From Ustilaginoidea virens (lineage: Eukaryota; Ascomycota; Sordariomycetes; Hypocreales; Clavicipitaceae), in contig NC_057320.1 of NCBI RefSeq assembly GCF_000687475.1, positions 1 to 64,000 of the forward strand: 64,000 bases of DNA, given 5' to 3'. The position numbers were made by a program, and so were the translations under genes. Below the pieces are notes generated by a model. That model saw only the letters and a program-made list of their open reading frames with translations. It did not search any database and was not told the origin of the DNA. Within the stretch, counting starts at the first letter, position 1. Every line of letters begins with the position of its first letter. Of this stretch, positions 1 through 11,614 are shown piece by piece.

Positions 1-66
1 AACCCTAACCCTAACCCTAACCCTAACCCTAAACCCTACCCTAACCCTAACCCTAACCCTACCCTA
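1..66. repeat. telomeric repeat tract
   Basis: About eleven units of the C-rich telomere strand (AACCCT/CCCTAA), which places the chromosome terminus at the left edge. At least two irregular units are visible (CCCTAAACCCTACCC near 28-42 and CCCTACCCTAA near 55-66). The tract ends directly against A+T-rich, RIP-type DNA with no subtelomeric spacer. The short length probably reflects where the assembly stops. Confidence 0.97.
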
Positions 67-2958
67 AGATATACCTAAGTCTTATATATTATTAAACTCT
101 ATTATATAATTCTCTAGGAGCTTATAGGGAACTTATGCTTTCTAGGGTAATAAATAATATTAATTAGAGGCTTAAGTATATACTTTTAAATATCTAGTAC
201 TTTTCCTAACTTTTTCTACTGCGGATTTACACTAGGTAAGTCTTTATAAATACTTCCCGCTATATTAGGATTGGCTAAAGGCAGACTCTTATCGTAAGCT
301 TAATATCTTAAGTATAAACTTATGCGATAACCCTTATATTACTGCCTATTATTTCTACTATTGATTTACTATATTCTTAAAGAAAATACTAATTAAAAAG
401 TTCCACTTTAATAATAGCTGGTTTCGATATAAATAGTAGGCCTATAAAAGTATATATATTTATAGTATCTTTTAGATAAAGGATAATCTATTACTTAATC
501 TATTTAATATTAAGAGAATCTAGGCTTTTATAGATTTTTAGGGTTAGTTTATAATAGCCTTTAATCCTAAGCTTTATAAATCGGTTATTAAGGCGATAGA
601 GATCTATTAATATCCTTTTATATTAAGGGTCTAATATATAAGGTTCTCTCTAATATTATTAATCGCATTTAATACTATTAATGTAATTTAACTTATTGCT
701 TATAAAAACGCTATAGTGCTAGTCCTAATGCCCAGCCTAAATGCCGCTTTTATTTCCTGTATTAGTATTATTTTAGCCCTTAAGTTTATCGATTATTTAA
801 TACCAATTATTATACCTTTAATAGTACGCGTAATAACTCGCATTTAAATAACTATAATAATATATTGGCTATTAGCTGGCTTGCTAATTATAATATATCA
901 CTTTACACCTTAATACATATAGTTATTTAGTACATTACGAAGTATTATAGTAAGGCGGAAACCTAGAGTTAAAGTTATTAAGCTATTATTTAAGAATTAC
1001 TTCCTTTAGTTAATTAATCGTAAGGACTTTAAGGTTTTATAGTATACTTTATAAATAAGCTTATAACTAAGAGAGATTAGCTAGCAATAGAAGTATATTA
1101 TTTACTACTTAATTTACCTTTATAAGTTAATACTCGAACTATATGTAATATTAACTATTGCCCTCTTAATAAATAGTTTTATAGTATAAAGATCGATAGC
1201 GATAAGGTTTAAGCAATAAAAAACCTATATTAGAAGTATCTATATTGCGGTACTAAATAAGAGGATCTAATATACTTTAAGTTCTTAACTAAAGTTAATT
1301 TTACTCTTTTAACTTAGTAATATTTTAATAATGCGCCTAATTAGGTGCTAGCCTACTTCCCTCGGTATAAGGCTATTCCTAGTTATATAGACTATAAAAA
1401 CTTTTATTGCATAAAACTACTCCTCTACTATAAATATCGATATCTAAATAAGCTAAAGGAGGTTAAAGGCACTAAATTTAATACGTATGCTAATACGTAT
1501 AGTTACTATTATACTATGCATAATAGTTTTTATCCTAATGATTACTATTAAGACCTTCCTAAGGTAGAGTTAGATAAATTTAAAGATAGCCCTTATAATA
1601 ACTATAGTATTACGAATACTAAGTGGGAAGAGCTTACTATATAGCTTTCCTAGTATAGTCCTAAAACTAAAGATATTAAGCTACTAGGAAATTATAATAT
1701 TGACCTATAAGCGTCCTAGGTTACTTATATTAAAAGGTATCTAAATATTATATTAACTAGCCGTAAGTTTTAGTGTATTATAAAGCGAGACTATATCGAT
1801 ATTTTAGAATATAACTTAATTAATAATATTTATAATCGATTGAATATAAAATAGCGCTTAGTATTTAATCTTTTTATTGATTATCTTATAGATGCCTTAA
1901 ATAAAATAATACTAACTCTTACTTAACTATTAGTATAGGTTAATAGATAAGGAGGGATTGGAAAGTTATTTATAATTTATACTCTATATTAATAACTAAA
2001 ATAACTAAAGCTAGAGTATATTATTCGAGTAGTACTAACTAGTATAGCTGCAAATGCTATTAATAGGTTTATAATATATACTCTTCTTTATTTGCTAGTC
2101 TTAAAAAATATTTTAACTATATCGCCCCTATAAGGTAGTAATCTATCTAACCTTTAGGCTAAGTTTCGCCGTATTTAATATCTAATTCTTAATAAGAAGT
2201 TAATAATCGGCCTTAAGACTCTTAGCTATATTAATTTACGATTGTATTAGGTCTTTTTATACTATTAAGACCGTTATTTTAGTAGCCTTAGTATATTACT
2301 TTTTAGCGACTTTTACTAGCTTCTGCCTATTATAGAAAAGCTATTTTATAATATAATTGCACTTAAGAGCCCGACTAAGCTTCTAGGGCATAATATTTAT
2401 CGCGCCTTTAATAAGACTATTATTCTAGATTAAGTTATTTAGCAATAGGGAGAAGAATAGGCTGCTTTTTATTAAGCCTTAGAAAGACTCTAATATAATA
2501 GTCTAACTACTAAAGATTAGAAGCTACTCTATATTTATATTTAAGCTCTTCTTTTAGATAATAAGATCGCTAAATTTAATAAGGCTATACGCATCTATCT
2601 AATAAATATATAGGTCAAGGAATATAACCTTAAATATATAGAGCGACTATACGTTCTATATATACTAGCTATAGCAACTAATATTAGCCTAGGTGCGGCC
2701 GATATTGATTTAATAACTGCTGGCAATTTATATTAATGTATTCCTTTATATATTAAAGCTTATATTATATTAATAGAGAATATTTAGACTGCTATCAGTC
2801 TTATTAATAGAGCAATTAGTACTATTTACGATATTATATAGGATGCTATAGTTACCGATCCATATATAGAGTAGCCTATATTTATATTAGTCTAATTTAA
2901 GCGATATATTAGACCCTAATACTTTAAAGACCTAGGTTTTACTAATATAGTTCCTATC
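67..2958 (+). pseudogene. Helitron-like Rep/PIF1 helicase relic, copy 1, proximal part (truncated by the telomere, interrupted by an LTR element)
   Basis: Heavily RIP-mutated remains of a Helitron-type replicase-helicase reading on the plus strand. Position x here aligns by eye with roughly x+13870 in the second copy. The stretch near 415-450 matches the second copy near 14285-14320, inside the Helitron-like N domain, and a degenerate Walker A (reads GGIGK) lies near 1953-1970. Trp and Gln codons mostly read as stops. The 5' part of the gene, before the Helitron-like N region, is missing because the telomere joins directly. The coding relic breaks at 2958, where the retrotransposon entered, and resumes at 8604. 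No product is possible. Confidence 0.75.
2954..2958. repeat. target-site duplication, left (CTATC)
   Basis: CTATC immediately outside the left LTR, matched by CTATC at 8599-8603 immediately outside the right LTR. A 5-bp duplication is the expected Ty3/gypsy integrase footprint and shows that the whole element between is one insertion. Confidence 0.9.
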
Positions 2959-3212
2959 TGTGACGGACTGGCCCTAGGGCGACTGCGAATAGGCGTCAAT
3001 CGGATGTATTAATAAAACTAAAGAGGAAGGGAGAAGAGCCCGAATCGGGTCCCTTCCGCAGTCTATATACATCCATATATGGCGCGGGCTAGAGCCCTAA
3101 TATTGCCCTATAGGCCCGCGCGTCTACCTAATGTTATCTATTCTAGACTAGGCATAGGCGCAGCCCGAGCCTTAGTTAATCTATAACATAGGCATAGCCT
3201 GAGTCCGTGATA
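2959..3212 (-). repeat. LTR, left copy (3' LTR relative to the coding strand)
   Basis: 254 bp bounded by TGTGACGGAC and GTCCGTGATA, the latter from an ancestral GTCCGTGACA, so the ends are near-perfect inverted repeats with canonical TG...CA. It matches 8345-8598 over its full length. I count roughly two dozen differences by eye, all transitions of the C/T or G/A kind. Confidence 0.95.
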
Positions 3213-3307
3213 TACCCCCCTTCTCTAGGAAAAATTTCATCCGTTCTATATTAGGATTACTATAAGGTTTGACCGGGTCTATTATATATCCGAATATCCC
3301 CCTATTT

Positions 3308-3405
3308 AGCCTCAAATGCCTCCCGCATTATAGTATCCTCGAAGTTCTTTAGCGGTTCCTAAGTCGGCGAATCGTACCCCTTCTATTTTACTAGCATATT
3401 ATATT
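3308..3405 (-). pseudogene. chromodomain relic at the C-terminus of the retrotransposon integrase
   Basis: On the minus strand this reads YNMLVK-stop-KGYDSPT-stop-EPLKNFED. This is the chromodomain pattern L-V-K-W-x-G-Y-D-x-x-x-x-T-W-E-P-x-x-N-L, with both Trp codons converted to TAG. The domain defines the chromovirus branch of Ty3/gypsy, where it directs integration to heterochromatin. That fits an insertion next to a telomere. Confidence 0.85.
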
Positions 3406-6400
3406 TGCCGCTACGACCCTAAGCGTTTTTAGCAGCTAATATCTCCTTAACCTCGAATTCCTTATATAGGGTATTAGAGTCCTCTAGTAAGACTAGTAGG
3501 GGACTAGGTCTAATATCTATAAGTATTTAGCTTAGCAGTAGGTTAGAAGCGGTATATTCTATAAGATCAACATAAAAAACCGGGTAGATACTATCGGGAA
3601 TATTGAGTCGGACATTAAGTAGGGATAGAATAGCTACAATAGTATACTTAGTAGATATCTAGTCGAGCTTCTTATAAGGCCGGTTAATCTTAATACTCTA
3701 TAGGCTTAGCTAGATTTAGTCCCTAACTTAGTAGCATTCCGCTAGGCGTTGGGAACAATTTATCGCATCCTACTACTACTATTAAGCAAAGGCAATAGCA
3801 GCCTAAGCGAGTTTACCCCCCTCTTATATTATAGCCAGGAAGCGCGCTATGCGCCCCTTAGGGGTTATTAAATTTAGCGTAATATCGGGGGGAGGTATTA
3901 CAATAGGAGAGTCGAAGCTATTTAGGAGATAGTTTAGATTATATCTAGTAACTAAAGAAGTACAGTTATTTAGAATATATTAATAAGTTATAAGATATTG
4001 GGGCTAATCGTATTGGTCGAACGCTACCTTAATGCATAAGATAGCCTAGACCTCCTGGTTTATACGCTCTATACTACCATTAGTCTATAGGTAGTATATA
4101 GTCGAAAGGAGTTAATCAGTCCCAATAGCCTTATATATTATAGTCTAGAATTAGCCTATTTAGTCCGAACCTCTATCGCTAATAATCTAGGCGGGGAACC
4201 TATAGTATTACTATTAGTAATCGAGAAACTATTTTGCGTAATCCTCCGCTTGCATTAAGTATATCGCCTTAAGCTAAATATACTTAAATAGGCAGTCGGT
4301 AATAACTATTAGGTAATACGGGTTAGAGGCATTATAGGCTAGGAGGTTAGTTATAAAATTAATAGAGATTTAAGACTAAAACCGATTTAGGATTAGTAAG
4401 GGCTAGAGTAGGCCCTATTGCAATTAGCAACTCTTATACGCCCTATAGTATTAGCAATTCCGAACGAACCGAGCTACCTTAGATAATATACTATTAAAAT
4501 AGTAGTCCTATTATAGGAGTTAGAAGGTTGTATTCTTCCCTAGGTGCCCTATAGTAGGGGAGTTATAGTATTATTAGATTACTATAGTTATTAATAGCTT
4601 AAACGAAGGGAGCTAAATCTAGCCCCGGTAGAGTAGCACTCTATAGGCATTTAGGGTATAATCTGCAATCTGCTCTTTAGTCTTTGCCTTTATAGGGAAT
4701 TATCATTCTCTATTTGCTATAGCCTTCCACTAAGCCCGATATAGTTTATCTTTAGCTATAGCCTAGTCTTAAAGCGCCTATAGGTATATATTAGTAAAGA
4801 CCTAAGAGCTGCTAGGCAAAGAGATGCTAATCGATAAAGCTATTAGCGGTATATCCCCTATTATACCTAGGTCTATAATTAGTCAATCTTCCATTAGGTC
4901 CGGCTAGACCTCTATTAGGTCTGCCTCTATAGTAGAGATAGATAGTAATTAAAAGATTTAGCTAAATCTTAGGGCTATACTATCTGCCTCTTGCTCCTAT
5001 TGCGAAAAGGCATTAGGGCATTAGGCTTATAAGCTAGGCTGGTATCGAAGATAGAAGTTAAAGAGGGCTAAAGTCTCGGCCTATTGCGCCTAATATTCTA
5101 ATATCTCCTTTAGTCGAGCGAAATACTTAAGGTTCTTATAGTCTATAAGGATTATAAATAGAGTGGCAATAGAATAGAATTCTGCCGATTATACCTTAAG
5201 ATATAAGATAATAGCAAATAGCTCTTTATCGTAGATAATATAGTTCTATTCAGCTTTTATAAGCTATACCGAGTGATATATAATTAGGTAAAGCGCCTTA
5301 TCCTCCCTAATCTAGGAGAGGTAGCTACTAAGAGCTATACTAAAGCTATCTACCTTAAGGATCGTTTCCTTCTTAGGGTCTTATTAGGTAAAGACTAAAT
5401 ATAAAATAAAGTATTACTTAAGCGTTTAGAAAGCCTTTTCTTCCTTTTTAAGCTATTAAAAGGGGATACCCTTCTATATTAATCGAACTAAGGGCTTTAT
5501 TAAGTAAAAGAAGTTTAAGATAAAATCGCAGTAGAAATTTATAAACCTTAGAAAGCTCTAAATACTTTATAATTTCGTAGGGGCTTCCTATTTTTAGATT
5601 ACTTTAATCTTCTTAAGATCTAATCGGATCTCCTTCCCTACCGCTACGATAAAGCTAAAATAGTATATCTCCTTTACTACAAAGTTATATTTATTAAGAT
5701 CTAGATTTAGGCTAGTATTTTATAGGCGCCTAAAGATAACCCTAATGCGGTCTATATATTCCTACCGTAAGCCTCTAATATAAACTAAAATATTATTTAG
5801 GTAAGTAATAGTAAAATCCCCTAATGAGTCCCCTAAGGCCCTATTAATATATCGCTAGAATATTATAGGGGCCCTAATTAGGCTAAAAGGGGTTACTAAC
5901 CACTTAAAGAGGCTAAAGCGGGTCCGGAATATAGTCAGGTATTTATCGCCTTTAGCGATATAGATTTTATAGAATATAGCGCGGATATCTACCTTTATAA
6001 ACTATATCGCCTAAGATAGGGAATATAGCGTCTTTTTAATTAAAAGAAGGGGGTACCAGTCTTATGCTGTAACTTTATTTAGGGCCTAGTAATTTATATA
6101 AAAATGCTATTTACCGTTCGCTTTTTTCGCGAGTAGGACTAATGCCGCTACCAATAAGGAGCTTATATAAATCTATCCTTTATCTATAAGGTTAGTTACC
6201 TATCTCCAAACCTTAAATAATTAATCCCGCGGTATATTATATAGCAGTCCCTATAGGAGGTCGGGTAGCCCCCTATCTAGGGTCGGTTTAAGCTTATTAT
6301 AGTAATTAAGTATGCCTTAGTATAGTAGGAGGCTAAAGGCCTTTATCTTATTAAAGAGGTTAGCGAAATCCTAAAGCTTAAGCGGTAAAGTCTATAGCTA

Positions 6401-8344
6401 GGCTAGGGGGGGAATTAAATTCTAATAAGGCGGGAGCATAATATAAAGGATATATATAAGCTTTTATAGGCTCGTAGAGAAAAAGGAGGTTAAATTATCT
6501 TAGGTATATACCGCGCGTTATAGTATACTATAAAAGATTAATCTAAGGATATTAATCGCGGTAGGCCTAAAGGATCGAGTGGTCGATTCCTTTATAAAGA
6601 GGCCGCTAGCAGCTCTAATTTTTAGTTAGCGCTATTTTGCCTATAGTTCGATATTATAGTACTCTATCTAAAGCAACCCTAGAATTATATCGCAGGTAAG
6701 GCCCGGGACGATATATAGTATTATAGCTAATAGCTATCTATCGATATCGATATCGATATAGACGATATAGGTAATTAAGGGGGTAGCCTATTGCTCTTCT
6801 AATCGACTCTTTATATCTACTATAATCCTAAGTTTTTTATAAGACGGTAGGCAGATAAGCTAAAGTCTTAGCTTTTAGACCGTTCTTTTGCTTATCGTAT
6901 TATAGTAATTATAACTAGAATTAATTAGGGTATCAATAAAGGTAGAATTATTATATAATATTAGGACTAAAAAGGGGTATCTATCTATACGGTCTTTAAT
7001 ATTATTGATCTCTTTTATATAGTATTCCTATTATAACCTAGCTAAGGGCTAGGTATATTTTTTAAGCCCTCTCGCAAGATTTAGCTTAAGGGCTAGTCTT
7101 TTCCCTAGGAATCGCTATTATCGCTATCTCTAAGCTTAGCGATTCGCGAGGCTTTTATAGCCTTTAGGTCTATAGAAGCTATAGTTATCTCTAGTAGGGG
7201 CTAGGCCGGCCTTAGCTTATACTCTAGCATTTTATAGCTGGTATTCCTATATTAGGTATAAAGTGATTTCTAGTAGCACTCCTTAAGGACTTCCCTCGAA
7301 ACCTATAGCGCCTTTTTATTAGGAAACCTTTACTTGCCTTTCAAACCTAGCTTATAGATGCCTATTATAGGCGTATTACTATTTTTATCTTAAGTAGTTA
7401 TCTGCGGATCCCGGGCGTTATCGTCGTGATCCTAAGAAGGGTTTATATAGCGCTTTATAGTAAGACTTATCTCTAGGTCGATAGCGATTTTATAGTACCA
7501 TACGATAGCCGCCTTATAGTCCTTATGGGAGACCCCTAGGCTAATAATCTTATCCAATATATAAGGGTTAAAGGCAGATTAGAGTATTTTTAGCTTAACC
7601 GACTTAGGCTACTTAAGCCCCCCCGCTAATACTAATTTCTCTTTAAAATATATAAAAAAGGTAGAAAAGGGTTCTTTTGGCGCCTAATAGAGGGTATACT
7701 TAAGCTTACTAATCATATATTCCTTTTAATATAGGTCCTCAAAGAGTCGCTATAAGTAGTTAAAGAAAGCTATAGAGCGGTAATAGAGGGCCGCACTATT
7801 CTTAAAGAATGCCGCGACTTAAGATTAGACTATAGCCGAAAGGTTCTAATAAATAAATATCTATTAGGTCTTATTATTACTAATAAAGTCCCAATCGATC
7901 TCTAACTTATGCTCTATAAAGGTCTTTTATATAGTAAATATAGCCTTTTTACTATTAAAGGGTTCCCCAACCGGTATCGGTTTACGCCTAGGTTGGGTTT
8001 CCTTTAGGGTTAGGATAGAATTAATCTAAGACCGGTTAGGGGTTATTATAGGGGCTGGCGATAGTTATTATTGCATTTAGTCGATAAGGGCTAGTATCCG
8101 ATACTTAGTCTGTTCGGCCTAAGCGTATATCTAATGCTCACTCTCCTGGCTTTAGGATAGCTATTTTTAGAACCTCATATTAAGGATTTCTATAGTATTA
8201 GTAATTGACTCCTATTAAGCGGCCTATTAATAAGCGGAGGCGCGTCGGGCATTATCTAAGCCCGTAGTATTCTATAAGGGCCCTATATCCATTATCGGCG
8301 GTTGTATATAGTATAATAATAAGGGTTAAGAGAGTTTTATTAAT

Positions 8345-8598
8345 TATGACGGATTGGCCCTAGGGCGACTGCGAATAGGCATTAATCGGATATATTAATA
8401 AAACTAAGGAGGAAGGGAGAAGAGCCCGAATCGGGTCCCTTCCGCAGTCTATATACATCCGTATGTGGCGCGGGCTAGAGCCCTAATATTGCCCTATGGG
8501 CCCGCGCGTCTACCTAATATTATCCGTTCCGGACTAGGCACGGGCGCAGCCCGAGCCTCAGTCAATCTATGACACGGGTATAGCCCGAGTCCGTGACA
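8345..8598 (-). repeat. LTR, right copy (5' LTR relative to the coding strand)
   Basis: 254 bp from TATGACGG (ancestral TGTGACGG) to GTCCGTGACA, full-length match to 2959-3212. This copy keeps more ancestral C and G in its distal half than the left copy, so the two LTRs were mutated unequally. Confidence 0.95.
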
Positions 8599-8603
8599 CT
8601 ATC
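8599..8603. repeat. target-site duplication, right (CTATC)
   Basis: CTATC directly after the right LTR, identical to 2954-2958. Confidence 0.9.
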
Positions 8604-10070
8604 TTTTATTTTACTTGCGATTTCCTTAAGGGTATAATACTATATTCACGCTTATAGTTCCCTTTAACTATTATATATAGTATCACTATATATAAATTAT
8701 AAGATACTATACTTAAGAGAGTAATAATCGATATCTTATAGTAGGACTTCTAAGCCGGACTTTTATATATCGCTATTTTATGCATTATATCTCTTTAAGG
8801 CATTATATTTAATACTATTTTTGATTATTCTAATATTAGGGGAAGCGCCTATAGTAGCGATAGGCAAAAGGATTATAAGTATCATATTGATTAGATATTA
8901 TAGTAAGCGATTGCGCTATCTAGGCAGTATATTACTTCTTCTTTAATAGAAGAGGTAGTATCTCGCTTAAGCGTTATATTAATAAGCGATTATACTATTT
9001 AGGCGGTATATTATTTCTTCTTTAATAAAAGAGGTAGTATATCGCTTAGGCATTATATTAATAAGCGATTGTACTATTTAGGTGGTATATTATTTCTTCT
9101 TTAATAGAAGAGATATTAGGCGGTATATTATTTCTTCTTTAATAGAAGGGGTAGATAATAGGTATCTAAGAGACGGTTAAAATCAATATAGGATTAAGCT
9201 ATATAGTCAATTATAGAGTGCTTAATTATTATTATATCTCGATATATCGTGATATATATATAGTGTGGTATAGTATTGCGATAACCTTATTTGCATCCCC
9301 CCCTTTTTTCCCCTCCCTCTATTTCAATTGGTATTAATATATTATATACTAGAATTAGTAAATTAGTATTTAACTTAAGCCATAAGTAAAGAGGTCGTAT
9401 TTTAACGCAATTAGTAGTAAGGCCGGTATTACCAATTTACTAATAAATGCTATATAAGACCGGCTTTTATATAGTAGACCTTTTTATAAGTATATAGGGA
9501 TTAAGGCTGCTTCTTTACCTAATTTAAAAAGAAAAAACCCCCCCTACTATAGTTAGAAGTTAAAGATAATAGATTAAATTAGTAATAATAGGGTGTTATA
9601 TATAACTAGATTAGCTTAAATAGTAATTAAATATACCTTCTACCGTAATACTAATATATAATAGAATATAACCGATAACGACCGATAATAACTAATAACG
9701 ATTGATAATAACCGATAATAACCGATAATAACTAATAACGACCGACGATAATTAACGCCTAATGCCTTATACCGACTAATATTAATTAACCGACCGATCA
9801 ACCGACCGAACCGACCGAATTAACTAATTAAAATAATTAAGACTATTCTATTAATCTAATTAATATTTTATACATACTAGGGGTTTCGGTTATATGGTAA
9901 TTTAGGTTGTATGATATATTGCCTTCGGGTCGTCAGACTAATGCCTAAGGCGGTTATAGCAATATAGTATTAAGTCCTAGCTAGCCGCCTAATTAATATA
10001 TTATACAACCTAGATTAGTAGCCACTTTTTTTTTATAATATATAGTAACCTTTTAATTATACGGTCGGTA
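8604..10070 (+). mobile_element. Helitron-like relic, copy 1, distal part and 3' tail
   Basis: Continuation of the first helicase copy after the LTR insertion. 8604-8840 aligns with the C-terminal helicase segment of the second copy at about 16840-17080; the AAGGGCATTATATTTAATGC region is shared. After the repeat array at 8905-9155, 9285-9660 is closely similar to 17895-18280, and 9895-10005 to 18475-18575 (both carry the block CTAAGGCGG and CCTAGCTAGCCGCC). This proves that the two units are paralogous along their whole 3' part. 9660-9830 is a low-complexity CCGATAATAA/CCGACCGA tract. Confidence 0.7.
8905..9155. repeat. tandem repeat array with CTTCTTTAATAGAAG hairpins
   Basis: Three to four units of about 84 bp built on GCGATT-(g/a/t)-x-CTATxTAGGxxGTATATTA followed by the palindromic core CTTCT-TTAAT-AGAAG and AGGTAGTAT-TCGCTTA. 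The last unit is shortened. The same hairpin core recurs as a denser array at 17552-17722 in the second copy. Confidence 0.8.
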
Positions 10071-10139
10071 TTCAATAATGACTAAATAGATAGTCTATAG
10101 AGAATAGATTCTCTATTGCGAATATAAGTGCAAAATATC

Positions 10140-10255
10140 TCTAATATATCGTATGTGAAATGAGGAATCTATTACTATTGCGCGTTAGTAGTTTATGCAC
10201 TTTAAAAGGTTGTGCATTCGAATCCTATGTATGCCCTATATTTTTTTTTTTTTTT
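10140..10255 (+). repeat. tRNA B-box-like segment ending in poly-T (SINE-like), copy 1
   Basis: Contains GTGCATTCGAATCCTATG, close to the tRNA B box (GGTTCGANTCC), followed by a T run at about 10239-10256. The second copy, at 18690-18830, keeps GTGCATTCGAATCCCGCGCA and a T run even though the flanks have diverged. I could not fold a convincing cloverleaf and the A box is unclear, so a tRNA-derived SINE fragment is only one option. Confidence 0.35.
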
Positions 10256-10816
10256 AAGTAGGGCTAGGCCGACCAATCATTTCTTGTATAGGGCTACTAT
10301 AGCTTTGCGTCTCTTACGTTGCCGATAAAACCGGCACGTCGGATCTAGTATTGCTGATGGCAGCTTCTAGGCGCTCCCTCATGCCATTATATTCCCAGCC
10401 ATCGTACGAGGTCCATCGCTCGCTCGGCAGATTATTGTATCTATTCATCGCTATGGTAGATACATGAATATGGTGGATTTTATGTGTAGGCTTTAGGAGG
10501 AGGATTGACCTTCAAGCGAGCAGGCACACATTCCTTCGGCACCTTAATTAAATTAGGTAATCACGTTTCATTGGATACACTTGGTCGAAATTACGGCCAA
10601 TCGCATTCTCTCGGGTTATTTATCACCACAATAAAGCATCGGATTTTCCATGCACTGGCAACCTACCCGAGCGGAAACGCGGGGTTACCACTAATACCAC
10701 GACTATATACAGGTTTTTCCCCCGGACCTCGGGTTTCCTATATAGATTAGTAATGAGATTTTAGATACTAGTTTAAATAGGAACAGCCTAGTTAGACTAG
10801 CTAGCGTAATATATTC
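10256..10816. other. non-RIP spacer between the two Helitron-like copies
   Basis: Base composition becomes normal here. The only sizeable open frame (10505-10750, 81 codons) starts with TTG, lacks an ATG and resembles nothing I know, so I call no gene. Confidence 0.5.
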
Positions 10817-11345
10817 AGGGAAAGCGGAGCTTTGCCTGAGATTTACGAAGAAATCGGAAGGCAAGGCAGGAAGGGCGTAGCTCTTTCCCGCTTTCCCTCT
10901 TTAAAATACAGTAAGGCCGTCCTATAGAGACATTTTTTCAAATCGTCCGGGGATTAGACGAAAAAAGCGGGTAAAGTACTACAATATTCTACTTCTGCTA
11001 GCCTTAGTGTTAAAGAACATACATCTACAAAAAAAGGCGGTGAGATTCTACTATATAAAAGGCGGTAAAGAGACAGATTCTGCCATCAAAGTACTGCGAT
11101 GTTTTGTTCTACTAAAAAATGGTATTAAATACCTTAGTCTACAAAAGAGGCGGTGAGATTCTACTATATAAAAGGCGGTAAGAAGACAGATTCTGCCATA
11201 CTTTCTAAGCAAAGGCTCGCTACAGGCAAAAAAGCCCGCCACAGGCGGAAGCTCGCCGCAGGCGGCCCCCGGCAGGGCCCCCGGAGGGCCCCCGGAGGGA
11301 ATAATTCAAAATACATCATATAAGAATATTTAAATATCTTAAATA
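10817..11345 (+). repeat. dispersed subtelomeric repeat block, copy A
   Basis: Starts with AGGGAAAGCGGAGCTTTGCC; the first 82 bp (10817-10898) end with the inverted sequence CCGCTTTCCCT. The whole block recurs inverted at about 36365-36802 and in part at 57640-57790. Inside are two about 52-bp direct repeats (from about 11036 and 11149; AGGCGGTGAGATTCTACTAT) and a GC-rich palindromic run at 11255-11300 (GGCCCCCGGCAGGGCCCCCG). No coding content is visible. The sharp inverted ends suggest a MITE-like element nested in a larger one. Confidence 0.8.
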
Positions 11346-11614
11346 TTCCTATATATATTGCGTTGATTGCATATAGGGCAGGATTAAAAAGAGGGTCGCA
11401 AGCTACAATTCACAGCATAATGCACAATTGCTTAAATGCAGGGCGCTCCTTCCTACAATATATGCAGCTTCCTACATACCTCACTCTTCCTACTACTTTT
11501 CTACCCTTTCAACCCCTCATAATTCCTCTTCTTTCTACTATTCAGATAAGATTTCTCTCTTTTTATCATATTCCTCTCTATAATATCCTATAGAATAACT
11601 TCTATTCAGTCTCT
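11346..11614. other. A+T-rich stretch upstream of Helitron-like copy 2
   Basis: Moderately A+T-rich sequence with a 76-codon open frame (11363-11593) that I cannot support as a gene. It may be the 5' end of the second Helitron-like unit, but no 5' TC terminus can be assigned by eye. Confidence 0.4.

Larger units (their letters stand above)
2959..8598 (-). mobile_element. complete but RIP-inactivated Ty3/gypsy (chromovirus-type) LTR retrotransposon
   Basis: A 5640-bp element with 254-bp LTRs and a CTATC target duplication. Its coding strand is minus: a polypurine tract (AGAGAAGGGGGG on the minus strand) abuts the left LTR at 3213-3230, so that LTR is the biological 3' LTR. Minus-strand relics read in order: reverse transcriptase core near 5780-5805 (YLxxILVY, with both catalytic Asp codons now Asn), an HHCC integrase zinc-binding region near 4420-4590 (HLGK, later CQ-Y-RAYK), the integrase core start near 4300-4420 (SINFITNL), and a chromodomain at about 3308-3405. 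Gag should lie at about 7.0-8.3 kb but I could not confirm motifs. Stops replace Trp and Gln throughout, as expected of RIP. The element is dead. Confidence 0.92.

Noticed and set aside
1345..1551. 68-codon open frame near the telomere
   Set aside because: It starts with an alternative codon within the RIP-degraded helicase relic and reflects chance loss of stops in A+T-rich DNA.
10505..10750. 81-codon open frame
   Set aside because: It begins with TTG, not ATG, and has no recognisable features; it lies in spacer DNA between repeats.
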